This document shows, piece by piece, positions 11,514 to 22,757 of a stretch of 64,000 nucleotides of DNA; positions within the stretch are counted from its first letter, which is position 1, and each line of letters starts with the position of its first letter. The stretch is from Typha latifolia (taxonomy: Eukaryota > Streptophyta > Magnoliopsida > Poales > Typhaceae). The stretch covers positions 9,426,280 through 9,490,279 of the forward strand of contig CM034108.1 of NCBI GenBank assembly GCA_019914945.1, in the 5' to 3' direction. Made by a program: the position numbers and the translations under genes. Below the pieces are notes generated by a model, which did not search any database, was not told the DNA's origin, and was given only the letters and a program-made list of their open reading frames with translations.

Positions 11514-11790
11514 ATGCAAATTCACTCACATCAAGAAGGTTTCTCAAATAAGTGAATTTCAAAATGTTCAATGCCTTTGTTGGAATATCAGCAACTTGTT
11601 CATTTGTAGAACAGTACTCGAGCTCCACGTATCCACTTGCTACAACTTCTCGAATGAAATGATATCAAATGGCAGTACGCTTTCATCTTCCATGGTAAAC
11701 TGAATTTTTGCCATTATAATTGCTTATTTGTTGTCGCAGAAAATTTTAGTAGTTTCGTTTTGAAATTGGTGAAGGTCTTCAAGTGTCTGC
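11514..11790 (-). pseudogene. Copia-type polyprotein remnant, RNase H C-terminal end
   Basis: On the minus strand the broken frame resembles the last part of plant Ty1/Copia polyproteins: a 'LEDLHQF' segment, 'IFCDNKQAI' (canonical IYCDNxSAI of RNase H), an equivalent of the 'FHxRTKHIDIRYHFIRE' region that has lost the motif spelling, and the final 'LQMNKLLIF' corresponding to QxADIFTK. Frameshifts and stops separate these pieces. Everything upstream (gag to RT) is missing. It lies directly before the LTR at 11104-11513, as expected for a 5'-truncated element. Confidence 0.6.
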
Positions 11791-12074
11791 AAGTGATGAG
11801 GGGGACGGGGGAGGGGGGAATAAGGATGGTGGTGATGTGGGCCCTGAGCCAACTAGTTTATTGGCTTGAGTGGAGTAGATTTGCATGCATTATAGGGAGA
11901 AGACAAAACTCGATCCTCTTAAAACTTTTATCTTCATGCACTATAGGGAGAACCTTATGCCGTGTTACTTGAGCTAAAGGAAGTGATTAAGCTAAGTGGA
12001 AAACATCTTAGGATTTCAACAACTCTATGACAGTAGTGAAGTCATTCATTAAACTGATGGATAAAGTCATTAAT

Positions 12075-12077
<3 letters not shown>
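11791..12077. other. Intergenic, nothing recognised
   Basis: Contains a duplicated phrase 'ATGCA(T/C)TATAGGGAGAA' (about 11893 and 11936), suggesting a ~43 bp local duplication. No gene seen. Confidence 0.4.

Positions 12078-12158
<81 letters not shown>
12078..12158. repeat. (CT)n microsatellite, ~40 units
   Basis: An uninterrupted CT dinucleotide run of about 80 bases. A separate short AG run sits at 12349-12366. Perfect and long, so probably length-variable between individuals. Confidence 0.95.
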
Positions 12159-12160
<2 letters not shown>

Positions 12161-13546
12161 GGTGGACTCACAAAGTCCTTTTCTTCTTTTATTTTTTTCC
12201 CTAGTTTTCTCTTATTCCTATATTTATTAAACAGCTTGGTTTTCCCTCATCCAGATGTTACCGTAGGAATTAAGTTTATTATATGACAACACAGCTTTAG
12301 TACTTAAAATGTATTATAAATATGTATGACTATGTTTATGAATACAATAGAGAGAGAGAGAGAGAGACATAAACAATAGGATATGTTTCTAAAATATATA
12401 GTCCAGATGGTCACTAACCTATTAGAAATTATATTTATGATAAAATACTTAGATATGTTAAGTATTTCTTTTTCTGCCTAAACATAATCTTATATATGCA
12501 TATAGTATGCTATGGATATAACAACCATACTTATCTACATTTATCTTATAATAAATTAATCCGGTTTTAGCCAAATCCATAGTTTTTTTCCCCTTGATAG
12601 AGGGAGAGAGATTTTTTCACATAAAAGTGCTTTATTTATGTGATGATTTGAGCATATCTTAGTTTTCTATTGCTTATTTATTAGTACATCATGCTTTGCA
12701 TGCCAGATCTCTACATTACTTGCCCTTGAAGTATTTGTATCATTATCGCATAGAAATCTAACTAGCAAGTAGTAGTGAAAGCCACATAACAGATCGATTA
12801 AACCCCACAAAATAACATCTTAAGAATTATAATGATATCATTGTCAAATTAGATCTAGAGGGAAAAATAGTAACGAGGGAATTGTCCTGAGCGCTAGGAT
12901 ATAAACGATGGAAATTTTCAGATAACATTTGTATTACTGATTTAGCACCTTATCTTTGAGCTATGCGTTTGTATTACTGATTTAGCACATTTGTATTACT
13001 GATTTTTCACATCCTAGATTAACTTGATTAACTTAAACTAATAGATCTATGACAAATTAGTATCTAAATAGGAATTTCTAGTTAGGAACACTAAATTACA
13101 TCTTAAGTCCCCATTTGATTGAAGAATAAGATAATTCATGGATAAAATTGCACTCATTTTTTATCCATGATTTAGAGGAGAGCTATACTTTTTGTGTTTG
13201 GTTGTAATAATAGGATAAATAGTTTTCTCTCTTATTTGAACCTAAAATTAGAATAAACAGTTTGGTATCTATAGTATTAGTAATACTATGGGAATGTTAA
13301 CTATACTATTAGTTATACTAGATTTGATAGTGTTAAACTACAAATCATAAATAAAGAATTCCTAATTCATGAATAAGAATCCTTATATAATTTATTTGTC
13401 ATTTTATCCTTTTACGGTTATATTCAAATTGAAATCATTATGTTTTTCATCATATTTGACTAACCTACTGGTCAAATTTGAAGATATTCAAGCAAAATTG
13501 TGTATAATTGAATCATCTTTCCAATGTATGTAAAAAAGAAAAAAAA
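12159..13546. other. AT-rich intergenic sequence
   Basis: No coding frame. 'TTTGTATTACTGATTTAGCAC' type words recur at about 12928, 12968 and 12989, a short local repeat. A weak inverted similarity between about 13118-13145 and 13360-13425 suggests a decayed small transposon; not firm enough to delimit. Confidence 0.4.
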
Positions 13547-14060
13547 AATATTTTACCTCCCTCTGGTTTGGCTCAATTTCACAAAACTACTATGCATTTT
13601 TAATTTAAGCATTTACCTCTCATATAATTTTGAGTAAAGTGCAATTATTATCTTCTTCATCATATTTGACTAAATCATAGGTTGTATTTTAAGATCCTTA
13701 TTAGAGACAAAATTATAGAGAGTTTGATAAACTTTCTAATGCATCTAAAATAATACTGATCATATTTCAATAATAAAAATATGATACAATATTATATATA
13801 TATATATATATATGTCATATCTTTATCATCTAAAATTATATTAATATTATTTAAGATGTATTAAAAAGTTATTTTCTACAATTTCATTTCTAATGAATCT
13901 TCAAATTTGACATTTAATGTGGTCAAATATAATAAAAAAAGATATGAGGTTGCACTTAAATTAAAACCATTAAGGTGTTAAGTGTGTAAGTTAAGAATAC
14001 ATTGGTGTTTTATGAAATTGAGCCAAACCGCAAAGAGATAGAGTGCAATTGACCTAAAGA
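13547..14060. mobile_element. Foldback / MITE-like element, ~510 bp, TA-rich centre
   Basis: The two halves are inverted copies. 'GGTTTGGCTCAATTTCACAA' near 13567 matches the complement of 'TTATGAAATTGAGCCAAACC' near 14010, and the similarity continues inward ('CATATTTGACT', 'CATCTAAAATAATA') to a central (TA)n run at 13794-13813. Non-coding. The whole could fold into a long imperfect hairpin, typical of miniature inverted-repeat elements. No sure target duplication. Confidence 0.65.
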
Positions 14061-14151
14061 AATATAAATCAGATTTTAAATAATAAAGATGTGACAAAAC
14101 ATATGTATGTTTTTAATATATTTTTGTCATGTGAATTATTCGATTGATATG
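14061..14151. mobile_element. Left half of a second foldback element, split by the composite retroelement block
   Basis: AT-rich sequence resembling the inner arm of the 13547-14060 element. It stops at ATATG (14147-14151) and continues after the second ATATG at 29826: the phrase 'TTTTAGATGTATTAAAAAG' at 29832 matches 'TTTAAGATGTATTAAAAAG' at 13850. It therefore marks the original insertion site of the 15.7 kb block. Confidence 0.6.
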
Positions 14152-14459
14152 TGATATGATTCGGACTTCACCGATGTCGTCTCAAGCATTGATACACTTT
14201 ATGGGTGTCTTTTATTTTTGTTTTAGTGTTTAATTCATAGAAAAATAAGTTTTTTGTATATCGCGTTCGAACACGGGTGGAATGCGTTCGAACGCACTTG
14301 CGAACGCTTGCATCAGGTTCGCAAATACAAAGAGTGCAAAATGTGCGTTCGAACGCGCTTATAAACACTTGCATCACGTTCGCACATACAAAGAACACAA
14401 AATGTGCATTCGAACGCGATTGGGCGCGTTCGAACGCGGTCGGCGAAAATCTACTGTTT
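14152..14459 (+). repeat. Family G 5' LTR, first ~308 bp only
   Basis: Matches the start of the LTRs at 23770 and 28106 ('CGGACTTCACCGATGTCGTC', 'TTTTAGTGTTTAATTC') and carries the TTCGAA palindrome cluster (14264-14440, e.g. 14284-14295, 14345-14356, 14426-14437). It breaks at about 14460, where the others continue 'TTTAGGGTTATTTTTGAATT', and a family T end (TATAATGCCC, decayed TGTAACGCCC) begins. Confidence 0.75.
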
Positions 14460-15261
14460 TTATAATGCCCACAACCCTAAACACGTGCATGGCACGAGCC
14501 CACAACAGCACACGGATAATCCTACTTGGGCCCTATACAGGCCACAACACATCATCAATAGCTTCTCACCACAACATATACACAACGGTAGTACATACAT
14601 GATTATATAAGTACAAAGTCACCTACTAGACTATAAGACAAGGATAAAGACACACTTTGGGGGATGTCCACTTATACATTAGATAAGATAACTCATCTAG
14701 CATATAACACTAACCACACTCTACTCTTCACCCACTAGCAAGACCTCCAAGGGAGTATCCTACTTTATTCGTTCACCTGGGTTTTTGAAAATGAGAAAAC
14801 AAAGAGTCATAAGCAAAATGCTCAGTGAATAGACCTTACCCCGAATCAGTGATGCCAAATAGAGAGTAAATCATGTACTTGGATAATATGAATCGAAAGA
14901 AGCATGATGCCATGTATGAGCATGTATATATATATCCTTAATGACATATATATGAATGGAATCAATTCTTATGAATAAACATATTATATCCTCAACCAAA
15001 AATATATTACACGATGAAATTACCATATAACATCACCGAATATAACAACATATTATGTATAACGATTATGATCCAATGATACTAGTCACATCAATGATGA
15101 TGCATGATGCATGCCAACCACTAGATAATCGTATATGTCAGAGGTAGATATAATCCACATATCTCTCACTATCACAATCATCCGTCTCAACTCTGAATAT
15201 CATTCACCATGTTAGACTACGGTACCTGGCCCCAAACTCAATACACATCATGTCACAAGCT

Positions 15262-15500
15262 TAGAGCATACCCTATCATATGCTAAGAGTATCTCTGTAG
15301 ATAAATTATACCCTGCCATACGCTAAGGGTATCTTTGTAGATAAATCATACCCTGCCATACACTAAGGGTATCTCAGAAGAAAGTAATCATACCCTGCCA
15401 TACACTAAGGGTATATCAATGATAGTTGTACCCTATCATACGCTAAGAGTAAAACCATCAGCTATCACCATACTCTACCATACGCTAAGAGTATGTCCAG
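15262..15500 (-). repeat. Hairpin minisatellite, minus-strand copy
   Basis: About six units, each containing ATACCCTGCCATACG and AAGGGTAT. TACCCT/AGGGTA at the unit ends can pair. Same array as 8925-9157 but with diverged spacers. Confidence 0.72.
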
Positions 15501-16535
15501 TACTAGTTCGGACTAGATATCGTTCCAGCCATCACATCATATCACATCATATCATATACACATGTACTTTTATGATTTCATATACATGATAGATCATATG
15601 CATATATCTAGTACTGCAACAGGTCATGCAACTCAGGAATTTATGTGGTAAATAAGCCAAGAGAAAAATAATGTAATATAAACTCCAACCATGTATCTAA
15701 CACATTCATACTCCTGCTAGTCCATCACATGCACACTCATGATAGAGATCATCCCGACATAAAACTATAACAGTATAATCATCTCTATATATCACCAATG
15801 TACTCATATCTTAGATCAGCCTAATCAAATGCATGATAAAATATGCTTGACTGAAATCATCTCTAGATAAAGTCATATAATCATGTTAGAGGCCAAAATA
15901 TGCATGTAAATAATATATAATATATCATAATTTGATAAAGACATCTAGGGGATAAGACTACTCACCACCACTACAAATATCAAATAACCACTCGTTTACG
16001 CTGTTACGATAAAGATCAAGTCTCAATAGCTAAGTCCACGGGGTCTTGAACTGGGGGGTCGGGATCTAAAATTATTTATAACAAATAATGTCAATCTTTC
16101 TATTAATTAAAATTAACCTGGCTAGAAAATAATTTCTTGTTGTAATCATGTACTCTTCATTTCTATATTTATTTTGTTATTTATTAACCATAATTATATT
16201 ATTTAATAGTGTATTAAAAACATAATTATATGTCTATTATTCTCTTTGATAATTAAAAAAATAAGAATTAAGTTACTGTAATTAATTACGCAAGAATATA
16301 CGTACATAACCCTAATAATTATTATTACCTACCTAGGATTAATATAGTAATTTATGTTGCACGTATTTTATTAAACATGATATAATTTGATTTATTTACT
16401 AATATGGCATAATTAGATTTAATTAATTTATATAAATTTAATACATTAGATTAACTAAACTAATTAAATAATTAATAACATAATAAAATATAATTAAAAT
16501 AGTATCAATAATATGCATATATATATATATATACA

Positions 16536-16590
16536 GTGCTTAGCTCAGCCCAGCACTTTAACCTAGCAGGTGCTGGGCCGAGCCCAGCAC
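16536..16590. repeat. Tandem pair of the 21-bp palindrome
   Basis: Two copies of the GTGCT...AGCAC inverted repeat (16536-16556 and 16570-16590) separated by 13 bases. Other family T copies have one. Preceded by a TA run (16517-16532). Confidence 0.7.
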
Positions 16591-16599
16591 CTTGCACCG

Positions 16600-17010
16600 A
16601 GAGGAGAAAGAAGGGAAGGAGGAGAAGGAGAAGAAGAAGAGGAAGAAGAAGAAAAAGAAGAAAAAAGAAGGAAGAAGAAGAAAGAAGAAGAGGGTTGGGC
16701 CGTAGGGGAGGGGTACGACTGCTGGTGGCCACTCAGCAGCCGGCCTCTCGCTGACGGCTCAAACCTCCGGTGGTCCCAAGAGAAAGCCGACAAAGAGAGA
16801 AAGAGAGATAGAGAGAGAAAGAGAAGGAGGGAGGCTCACCGGCGTTAGTGAAGGTGGCGGCGGCAGCGGCAAGCCGACAGAGTGGCGGCGGTAGTAGATA
16901 GAGAGAGAGAAAGAGTGTTTGAGAGAAAGAGAAAGAGAGAAAAGCGAGGGAGAGACCGAAAGAGAAAAAGAGAGAGAGAGACATAAAAGGGAGAGAGACG
17001 ATAGGGAGGG
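16600..17010. repeat. Purine-rich (GA/GAA) tract
   Basis: Counterpart of the tract at 6100-6440: GAAGAA runs at 16630-16690, a GC-rich interval (16695-16780), then AGAGAGA runs to about 17010. Open frames across it on both strands are low-complexity artefacts. Confidence 0.72.
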
Positions 17011-17059
17011 AGGCTGTGGCGGCGATGGTGGGGCCCACCGCGCCAGCTGGCCGGCCAGT

Positions 17060-18037
17060 GTAACGCCCCCACCCGGCATGGGCGCGGCACACGCGACAGG
17101 TCGAGCGGGGCCCGTCACACACAAGATACTCGCTTTGCACATATAATCATGACATCATCAAATAAAATCTTCTAACCTATCCATGATCACATAATCCATC
17201 ACCAAATAAATTATACTATTAACCAAATAAACCTGTTAACATATGAATATCCTAGTCCACAATAATATACATTAGACCACTACATAATCTGGCAGACACC
17301 ACACAAGCCACAACAAACCATCAAGATACAACTAAAATAACTAATACAAGAGTACATTCTGATTCGACCTGTATTATCCAAATCATCGTCTAATACAAAA
17401 GAGCACAAATATCAAATACTAATGCAACTCAATATCTGGTTAAACTATCATCTACACTGTCTCGCATCTATAGCTCACCTCATCATCGTTCTAAAATATC
17501 TTCTCAAGATATCTCAAGTCGCTATCACGTACCACATATCTGAGAGGGTTAGAAAAAAATAAAGAAAGTCATGAGCAAAAAGCTTAGTGAATAGACATTA
17601 CCCCGGATCAGTGATGCCAAATAGAAAGTAAATCATGTACTGGATAATATGAATCAGAAAGAGCATCATGTTATGAATGAATATGTGAATGTATCATCAA
17701 TAATATAAATAAACAGTAGATAACATGTCATGACTGATAAAAGTATATAATCTTCGACAATGCGTAAACAAATCTCCATATCATACTATCATCGTAACTT
17801 TCTCTCAAATATGACACATGATGTATGCCGACCATGACAATGCTATGATATCAAATGCAACCATATATAATGTATATATTGACCGCTCGATAATTAGGTA
17901 ATCAGATGATAATAAAATCATATGTATTTCTCAACATCTCAGTCATCAATGTCATCTCTATATGTCATCATCATACTAGACCACTATGCATAGTCAACAC
18001 CCGGTACCCGGTCTCAACATCATGTCCGAAGGCTCAG
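17060..18037 (-). mobile_element. Family T fragment, minus strand, ~1 kb of the 3' end
   Basis: Starts at the LTR terminus TGTAACGCCCCC and follows the element at 3658 closely ('CATGATCACATAA', 'CAACAAACCATCAAGATACA') until 'GTCCGAAGGCTCAG' at 18037. There it is cut by a plus-strand family T start. At the other family T copies this point leads into the hairpin minisatellite. Confidence 0.68.
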
Positions 18038-18750
18038 TGTAACAACCTAGCTTTAAAAAAAAAGGTTCTGCATAGGCACGACGTGGCCGGCCTCATGCCC
18101 ATGCAGCTGGGCATTGTGTCGGAGTGATTTCTAGTATGAGTGTGCATGTGCTTGATTAGGCTGATTTTGAATATGAGTATGGTGATAATAAATAGAGACG
18201 ATTAGAGATGATTATACTGTTATGACTTTGTATCAGAGTGATTTCTAGTATGAGTGTGCATGTGATAGACTAGCAGGATTATGCATGTGTTAGATACATG
18301 GTTGGAGTCTACATTGCATTATTTTTCTCTTGATTCCTGTTCCACCTAAATTTTTATTATACATTGACTCATTATCGTACTGGATATACGCATGTGATCT
18401 ATCATTTAGAAGGAAAGCATGAAATGTGATTGATAGGATAGTTGATAGAAAGCGTGAGGATACCCGAGTCGGCGCGAGAGTTAGGACGCGCTTGGTGGAT
18501 GATTGATCGCTCGACATAGTGGCAATCCTGTTGGCCTTACATCCAAAGTCGCTAGTCTATGTGCGTAGCAGACATTCGGACACATGCCGTTCGCCAAGGC
18601 ATATGTGGCGAGTTATCCTCACGAGATTTCTATCAGCTAAAAGGGTGCTCGGTCTGGATGGATGTTGATACCCTTAGCGGATGGGCAGGGTATGGTTATA
18701 TTTGAGATACTCCTTGCGAATGGCAGAGTATGCTCGGAGCCTTCGGGTAT
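18038..18750 (+). mobile_element. Family T fragment, plus strand, with large internal deletion
   Basis: Begins TGTAACAACC (18038) plus an A-run and 'GGCACGACGTGGCCGGCC', then jumps at about 18118 to sequence equivalent to ~8650 of the intact copy, so the pyrimidine tract, the palindrome and the AT-rich block are gone. A ~110-bp stretch is duplicated in tandem (starts at about 18119 and 18229: 'GAGTGATTTCTAGTATGAG'). Two hairpin-minisatellite units remain at 18668-18735. It ends at 'GAGCCTTCGGGTAT', where another plus-strand copy starts. Confidence 0.62.
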
Positions 18751-20134
18751 TGTAACAACCCAAACCCAAAAAATAATAATAATAAAAAATAAAAGAAAAT
18801 TTTTAATTAGGCACGACGCGATCGGCCACACTGTAGCCGGCCTCGTGCCCATGCAAGCTACATGCGCAGCTTGCGTGGTAGGGGCGCCGCAACCCCCCTC
18901 CACCACCTCCTCTCTCTCTCTCTCTAAATCTCTCTCTCTATCTATCTATCTCTCTCGGTCTCTCTCTCACTCCACTCTCTCTCGACTTTCTTTCGCACTC
19001 CTCATTGGCAACGTTGACCGCCGCCACCTTCCCAAAGCCGTCGCCGCCGGTGAGAAACTCTTCCTCCCTCCCTCTCTCTCTCTCTCTCCCTTTCTCTCTC
19101 TCTCGCCCGAGCTCGGGCTCGTCGGAGCCGAGCCGCCAGCGAGAGGCCGGTCGCTGGCTGGCTAGCAGCGGCCGGTGCCCTACCCGCCGGCCCGGGTCCA
19201 CAAGGTCCTCCCTCACCTCCTCTCTTTCTTTTCTTCCTCTTCTCTTCTTCTTCTTCTTCTTCTTCTTCTTTCTTCTTTCTTCTTATTTCTTATTTCTTCT
19301 TCCTTTCTTATTTCTTCTTCCTTTCTCCTTTCTTTCCCTCAGCTCCCCTTCTCTCTTCTTCTTCTCCTCCCTTCTTCTTCTCCTCCCTTCTTCTTCTTCT
19401 TCTTCTTCTTCTTCTTCTTCTTCTTCTTCTTCTTCTTCTTCTTCTTCTTCTTCTTCTTCTCATTCTTCTACTTTCTTTCTTTTCCTTCTTCCTCCTCTGT
19501 TTCTACTCCTTTCTTTTCTGCACAGTGCCGAGCCCAGCACACTAGTGACATTGTTTTATTATCTACTTTATTTTATATTCATTTATTTATTTAATTAGGT
19601 ATTACTTCCTTAATTAATGTAGATAAATTATTTAGACATTAATTATTTTAATAATAATATATATTCTTCAACATGATGATTATTAATTATAATTAGTATA
19701 ATTGATGATTAACTAGGTTATAAAATATTATGCATAAATATAAATAATACTTATTTTGATGTAACTATGTATTTATATTTCTATTAGATTAATAGATAGT
19801 GTTGTAAATTATAATTATTAGATTTATGTACTGATATTCATAATATATACAATTTCAGATACTATATGTCATTGAGAATACATATATACATGTTTATACA
19901 TGGCATCATGCTACTTTCTGACTCATATTATCCAGTACATGATTTACTCTCTGTTTGTCATCACTGATTCGGGGTAAGGTCTATTCACTTAGCCTTTTGC
20001 TCATGACTCTCTTTATTTCTTTTCTAACCCTCTCAGATATGTGGTACGTGATAGCGACTTGAGATATCTTGAGAAGATATTTTAGAATGATGATGAGGTG
20101 AACTATAGATGCGAGACGGTATAGATGATAGTTT
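18751..20134 (+). mobile_element. Family T fragment, plus strand, 3'-truncated
   Basis: Starts TGTAACAACCCAAACCC and follows the intact copy at 6817 through its GC-rich part, pyrimidine tract (18905-19520) and palindrome remnant (19525-19540) into the AT-rich block. Relative to 6817-10137 about 1.5 kb is deleted at ~19864 ('TCAGATACTATATGTCATTG'). It ends at ~20134 ('TAGATGATAGTTT'), where the chromovirus RT frame starts. No 3' terminus, so no target duplication can be tested. Confidence 0.7.
18905..19520. repeat. Pyrimidine tract (CT)n/(TTC)n, second plus-strand copy
   Basis: Same organisation as 7020-7599, with TTC runs at about 19240-19270 and 19383-19461. The predicted ~200-residue Ser/Phe/Leu proteins over it are not credible genes. 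Confidence 0.85.
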
Positions 20135-21863
20135 TAGGCCACATTATTTCAGCAGATGGTGTAGCGACGGATCCTCAAAAGGTTGCATATATGATCGCTT
20201 GGCCTATTCATACTACTACCACCGGATTGAGAGGGTTTTTGGGACTGATCGGATATTCTTGTTGATTCATCGCTGGATATGGCAACATCGTTGCTCCTCT
20301 CACTTCTTTGTTGAAGAATGACTCTTTCAGATAGATGGATGAAGCCACTTTAGCCTTTTGAAAATTGAAAACAGCAATGACGACGGCACCCGTTCTAGTG
20401 CTACCGGACTTCACTAAAAAGTTCATTGTCGAATGTGATGCGTCGGGTGTTGGCATAGGAGCTGTACTAATGTAAGAAAGATGTTCCATAGCCTTTCTTA
20501 GTAAGACTTTGTCAAAAAAATCTCAGCAATTATCGACTTATGCATATACATTTGACCAAGATATTTTGAGATTGTTGCAGGAGATGATGGATGATCCGAA
20601 GCGCCATCCAGAGTTGGAGAATCGAGGCAGTTTGCTGCTAGACCGCAGATGCATTTCGGTACCCACAAATGATGGATTGCGACAAAAATTATTGGAGCAC
20701 TTCCACCAAACTCCATAGGCTGGTCATGAGGGTATCTTAAGTAGTTATAGGAGAATATCTTAGAGTTGCACATGGCCAGGATTGAGGCGGGATGTGAGGA
20801 GTTTTTTCTTTGCTTGCGAATTCTGTCAAAAGGCTAAGGCAACCACATTGAAACTAGCTGGATTACTACAACCTTTACCTATACTGGACCGTGTTTGGGA
20901 GGACATTTCTATAGATTTCATAGAGGGTCTTCTGCTAGTACATGGTTATTCCGTTATCTTTGTGGTGGTTGACAGATTGAGCAAATATGTGCATTTTTTG
21001 GCATTATCACATTCGTTTTTAGCCAAGTCGATGGGGAAATTTTTGTTAGAGATGTTGCTTGGTTACATGGCATGTCACGCACGATTGTCTTCCGCTGGTA
21101 CATGGAGTTTTTCAGATTGCAGGGGACTCGACTGAACTTCAGTTCAGCCTATCTTCCACAGACGGACGGCCAAACCAAGGAGGTCAATTGAGACATTGAG
21201 CAATACTTGAGGTGATTTGTTGGAGAGATGCCGAGACGATAGTTGGAGTTCTTACTTTTGGACGTTACGCGCTTATGATCCAGTGGCATCTACAGATTGG
21301 ATAGAGGTGGACTTAGCCTTGATGGATAGAGATGCCACATTGAGTAGGTTGCGTGCTCATCTTAAACTTGCTCAAAATCGTATGAAGCAAGTTTATGATC
21401 GTAGACATAGGGAGCTGAAGTTTGACATTGGCAGTTGGGTATTTATGAGGGTGCAATCGTATCGATAGGTGACCTTACGTCCGATACGAAACTAAAAGTT
21501 ACTACATCGCTACTTTGTTCCGTTTCGGGTGTTAGAGCGTATTAGTCCGATTGCATATCGTTTGGAGCTGTCGGAGGGGTCGAGAGTGCATCCTGTCTTC
21601 CATGTTTCATTGCTGAGGGGGTGGATTGGAGATTATGAGGTAATTGGATCAGTTCTACATGAGCCATTGGAGGAGACAGAGATTGTAGAGTCAGCTCGAG
21701 TACTTGCTAGACGTTGACGATGACATGGCACCAGATTGGAGATGGAGATTCTAGTTGAGTGGCTTGGCAAGCCATCTGATGAGGCGACATGGGAGTTGGA
21801 GACTGATATCCTGAAGCATTTCCCTGAATTTTTACCTCGAGGGCAAGGTGTAGGGAAGTGTGG
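20135..21863 (+). pseudogene. Ty3 chromovirus pol remnant: RT end, RNase H start, integrase, chromodomain
   Basis: The frame opens inside the RT '[10 protein letters not shown]' motif, which normally follows the catalytic palm, so the RT catalytic residues are missing. It passes through the RT connection region ('[11 protein letters not shown]') and the first RNase H aspartate ('[14 protein letters not shown]'), then loses the rest of RNase H. The integrase zinc finger is visible (HFHQTP..GHEG for His-His, CEFCQKAKA for Cys-Cys), as is the first catalytic Asp (ISIDFIEGL). The second is deleted, and the DDE glutamate region reads TDGQTKEVN. A short chromodomain-like end lies at 21740-21850 (ILVEWLGKPSDEATWELE). 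Many stops and at least two internal deletions. Non-functional. Confidence 0.85.
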
Positions 21864-22719
21864 TGACACTTAATTAAGATATTTTCTTATTATATTAGGA
21901 GTTTATTTTTATTAAAATAAAATTCTTATAAGTCGCGTTCGAACGCAGAGGGGTTGCGTTCGAACGCCCTTGCGAATGCTTGCATTAGGTTCGCAAATAC
22001 AGAGAATGCGTAATGTGCATTCGAACGCGGTTGGGCAAGTTCGAACACCCGCATTTGAACGTCTGTATCGCAATCGCACATACAGAGAATGCCTTTTGGT
22101 GCGTTCGAACACGATCAGGCGCGTTCGAATGCGATCGACGGGAATCCTCTAGAATAAGGGTTTCATATTATTTTAGTACTTGTTAGCTAGCTTCTATAAA
22201 TATATGGATGGCAGCCAACTTTATTATGAAATTTGATTATTGATTTCTTGCCTCCTATCTTCTCTCTAGACTTCTCCCTCCTCCCTCTTCACCATCCTTC
22301 CACCTTTACCGTTGGCAAGGTTTCTCCTAACTTCTAATTTTCCTTGACAGTAGAGCCACCCCTATTCTTTGTGATCTCGACCACTTCGTTCCCTTCGTTT
22401 ATATCCCTTAATCACATCCACCATCCATCTTCATCTCCATACCCATTCATAACCCTAACATCCACTCCACCCGTCACCGCCACCATCACCCACTATATTC
22501 TGTATTTTTGTCCTTTCTACTTTCGAATCAGCAAAGGGTGTGGATACAAAAGTTGTAGATCAGGAAGTTGGGGATCTAATAAAATTGGTTTTGTAAATTT
22601 ATAACTATAGGAGAATATCTGACGAATATTTTCCCATGGTTGCGCGGACTGATTCTTATAATATATTCAGATCTTGAAGGAATCGTTAGATAGCCTATTT
22701 TTACTTCGTGAATCTATCA
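21864..22719 (+). repeat. Family G LTR, diverged copy A
   Basis: Begins TGACACTTAATT just after the chromodomain frame and ends GAATCTATCA, followed by a primer-site-like sequence. Palindrome cluster at 21935-22130 (GCGTTCGAACGC at 21935-21946; variant at 21956). A TATA-like 'TATAAATATATGG' sits at 22194. The 3' half (22200-22500) is CT- and CCACC-rich. More diverged from the other LTRs than they are from each other. Confidence 0.68.
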
Positions 22720-22722
22720 ATT

Positions 22723-22735
22723 TGGTATTAGAGCC
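22723..22735 (+). other. Degenerate primer binding site
   Basis: TGGTATTAGAGCC three bases past the LTR end, one mismatch from the initiator-Met tRNA type site TGGTATCAGAGC used by many plant LTR retrotransposons. A second partial copy ('TTGGTACCATAGC') follows at about 22743. Confidence 0.6.
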
Positions 22736-22757
22736 TATTAATTTGGTACCATAGCTT

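Larger units (their letters stand above)
14460..17059 (-). mobile_element. Family T copy, minus strand, outer ~170 bp lost
   Basis: Colinear with the element at 3658-6627. Plus-strand order: decayed GC-rich end, 'GGCCACAAC', AT-rich part, hairpin minisatellite (15262-15500), AT-rich block (16080-16530), two tandem 21-bp palindromes (16536-16590), and a GA-rich tract (16600-17010). It ends at 'GCCAGCTGGCCGGCCAG', where the next minus-strand copy begins abruptly with TGTAACGCCCCC. The TGTAACAACC terminus is absent. No genes. Confidence 0.68.

Noticed and set aside
14264..14440. Palindrome clusters considered as tRNA or small RNA genes
   Set aside because: No cloverleaf, no Pol III A/B boxes, and all copies are inside LTRs.
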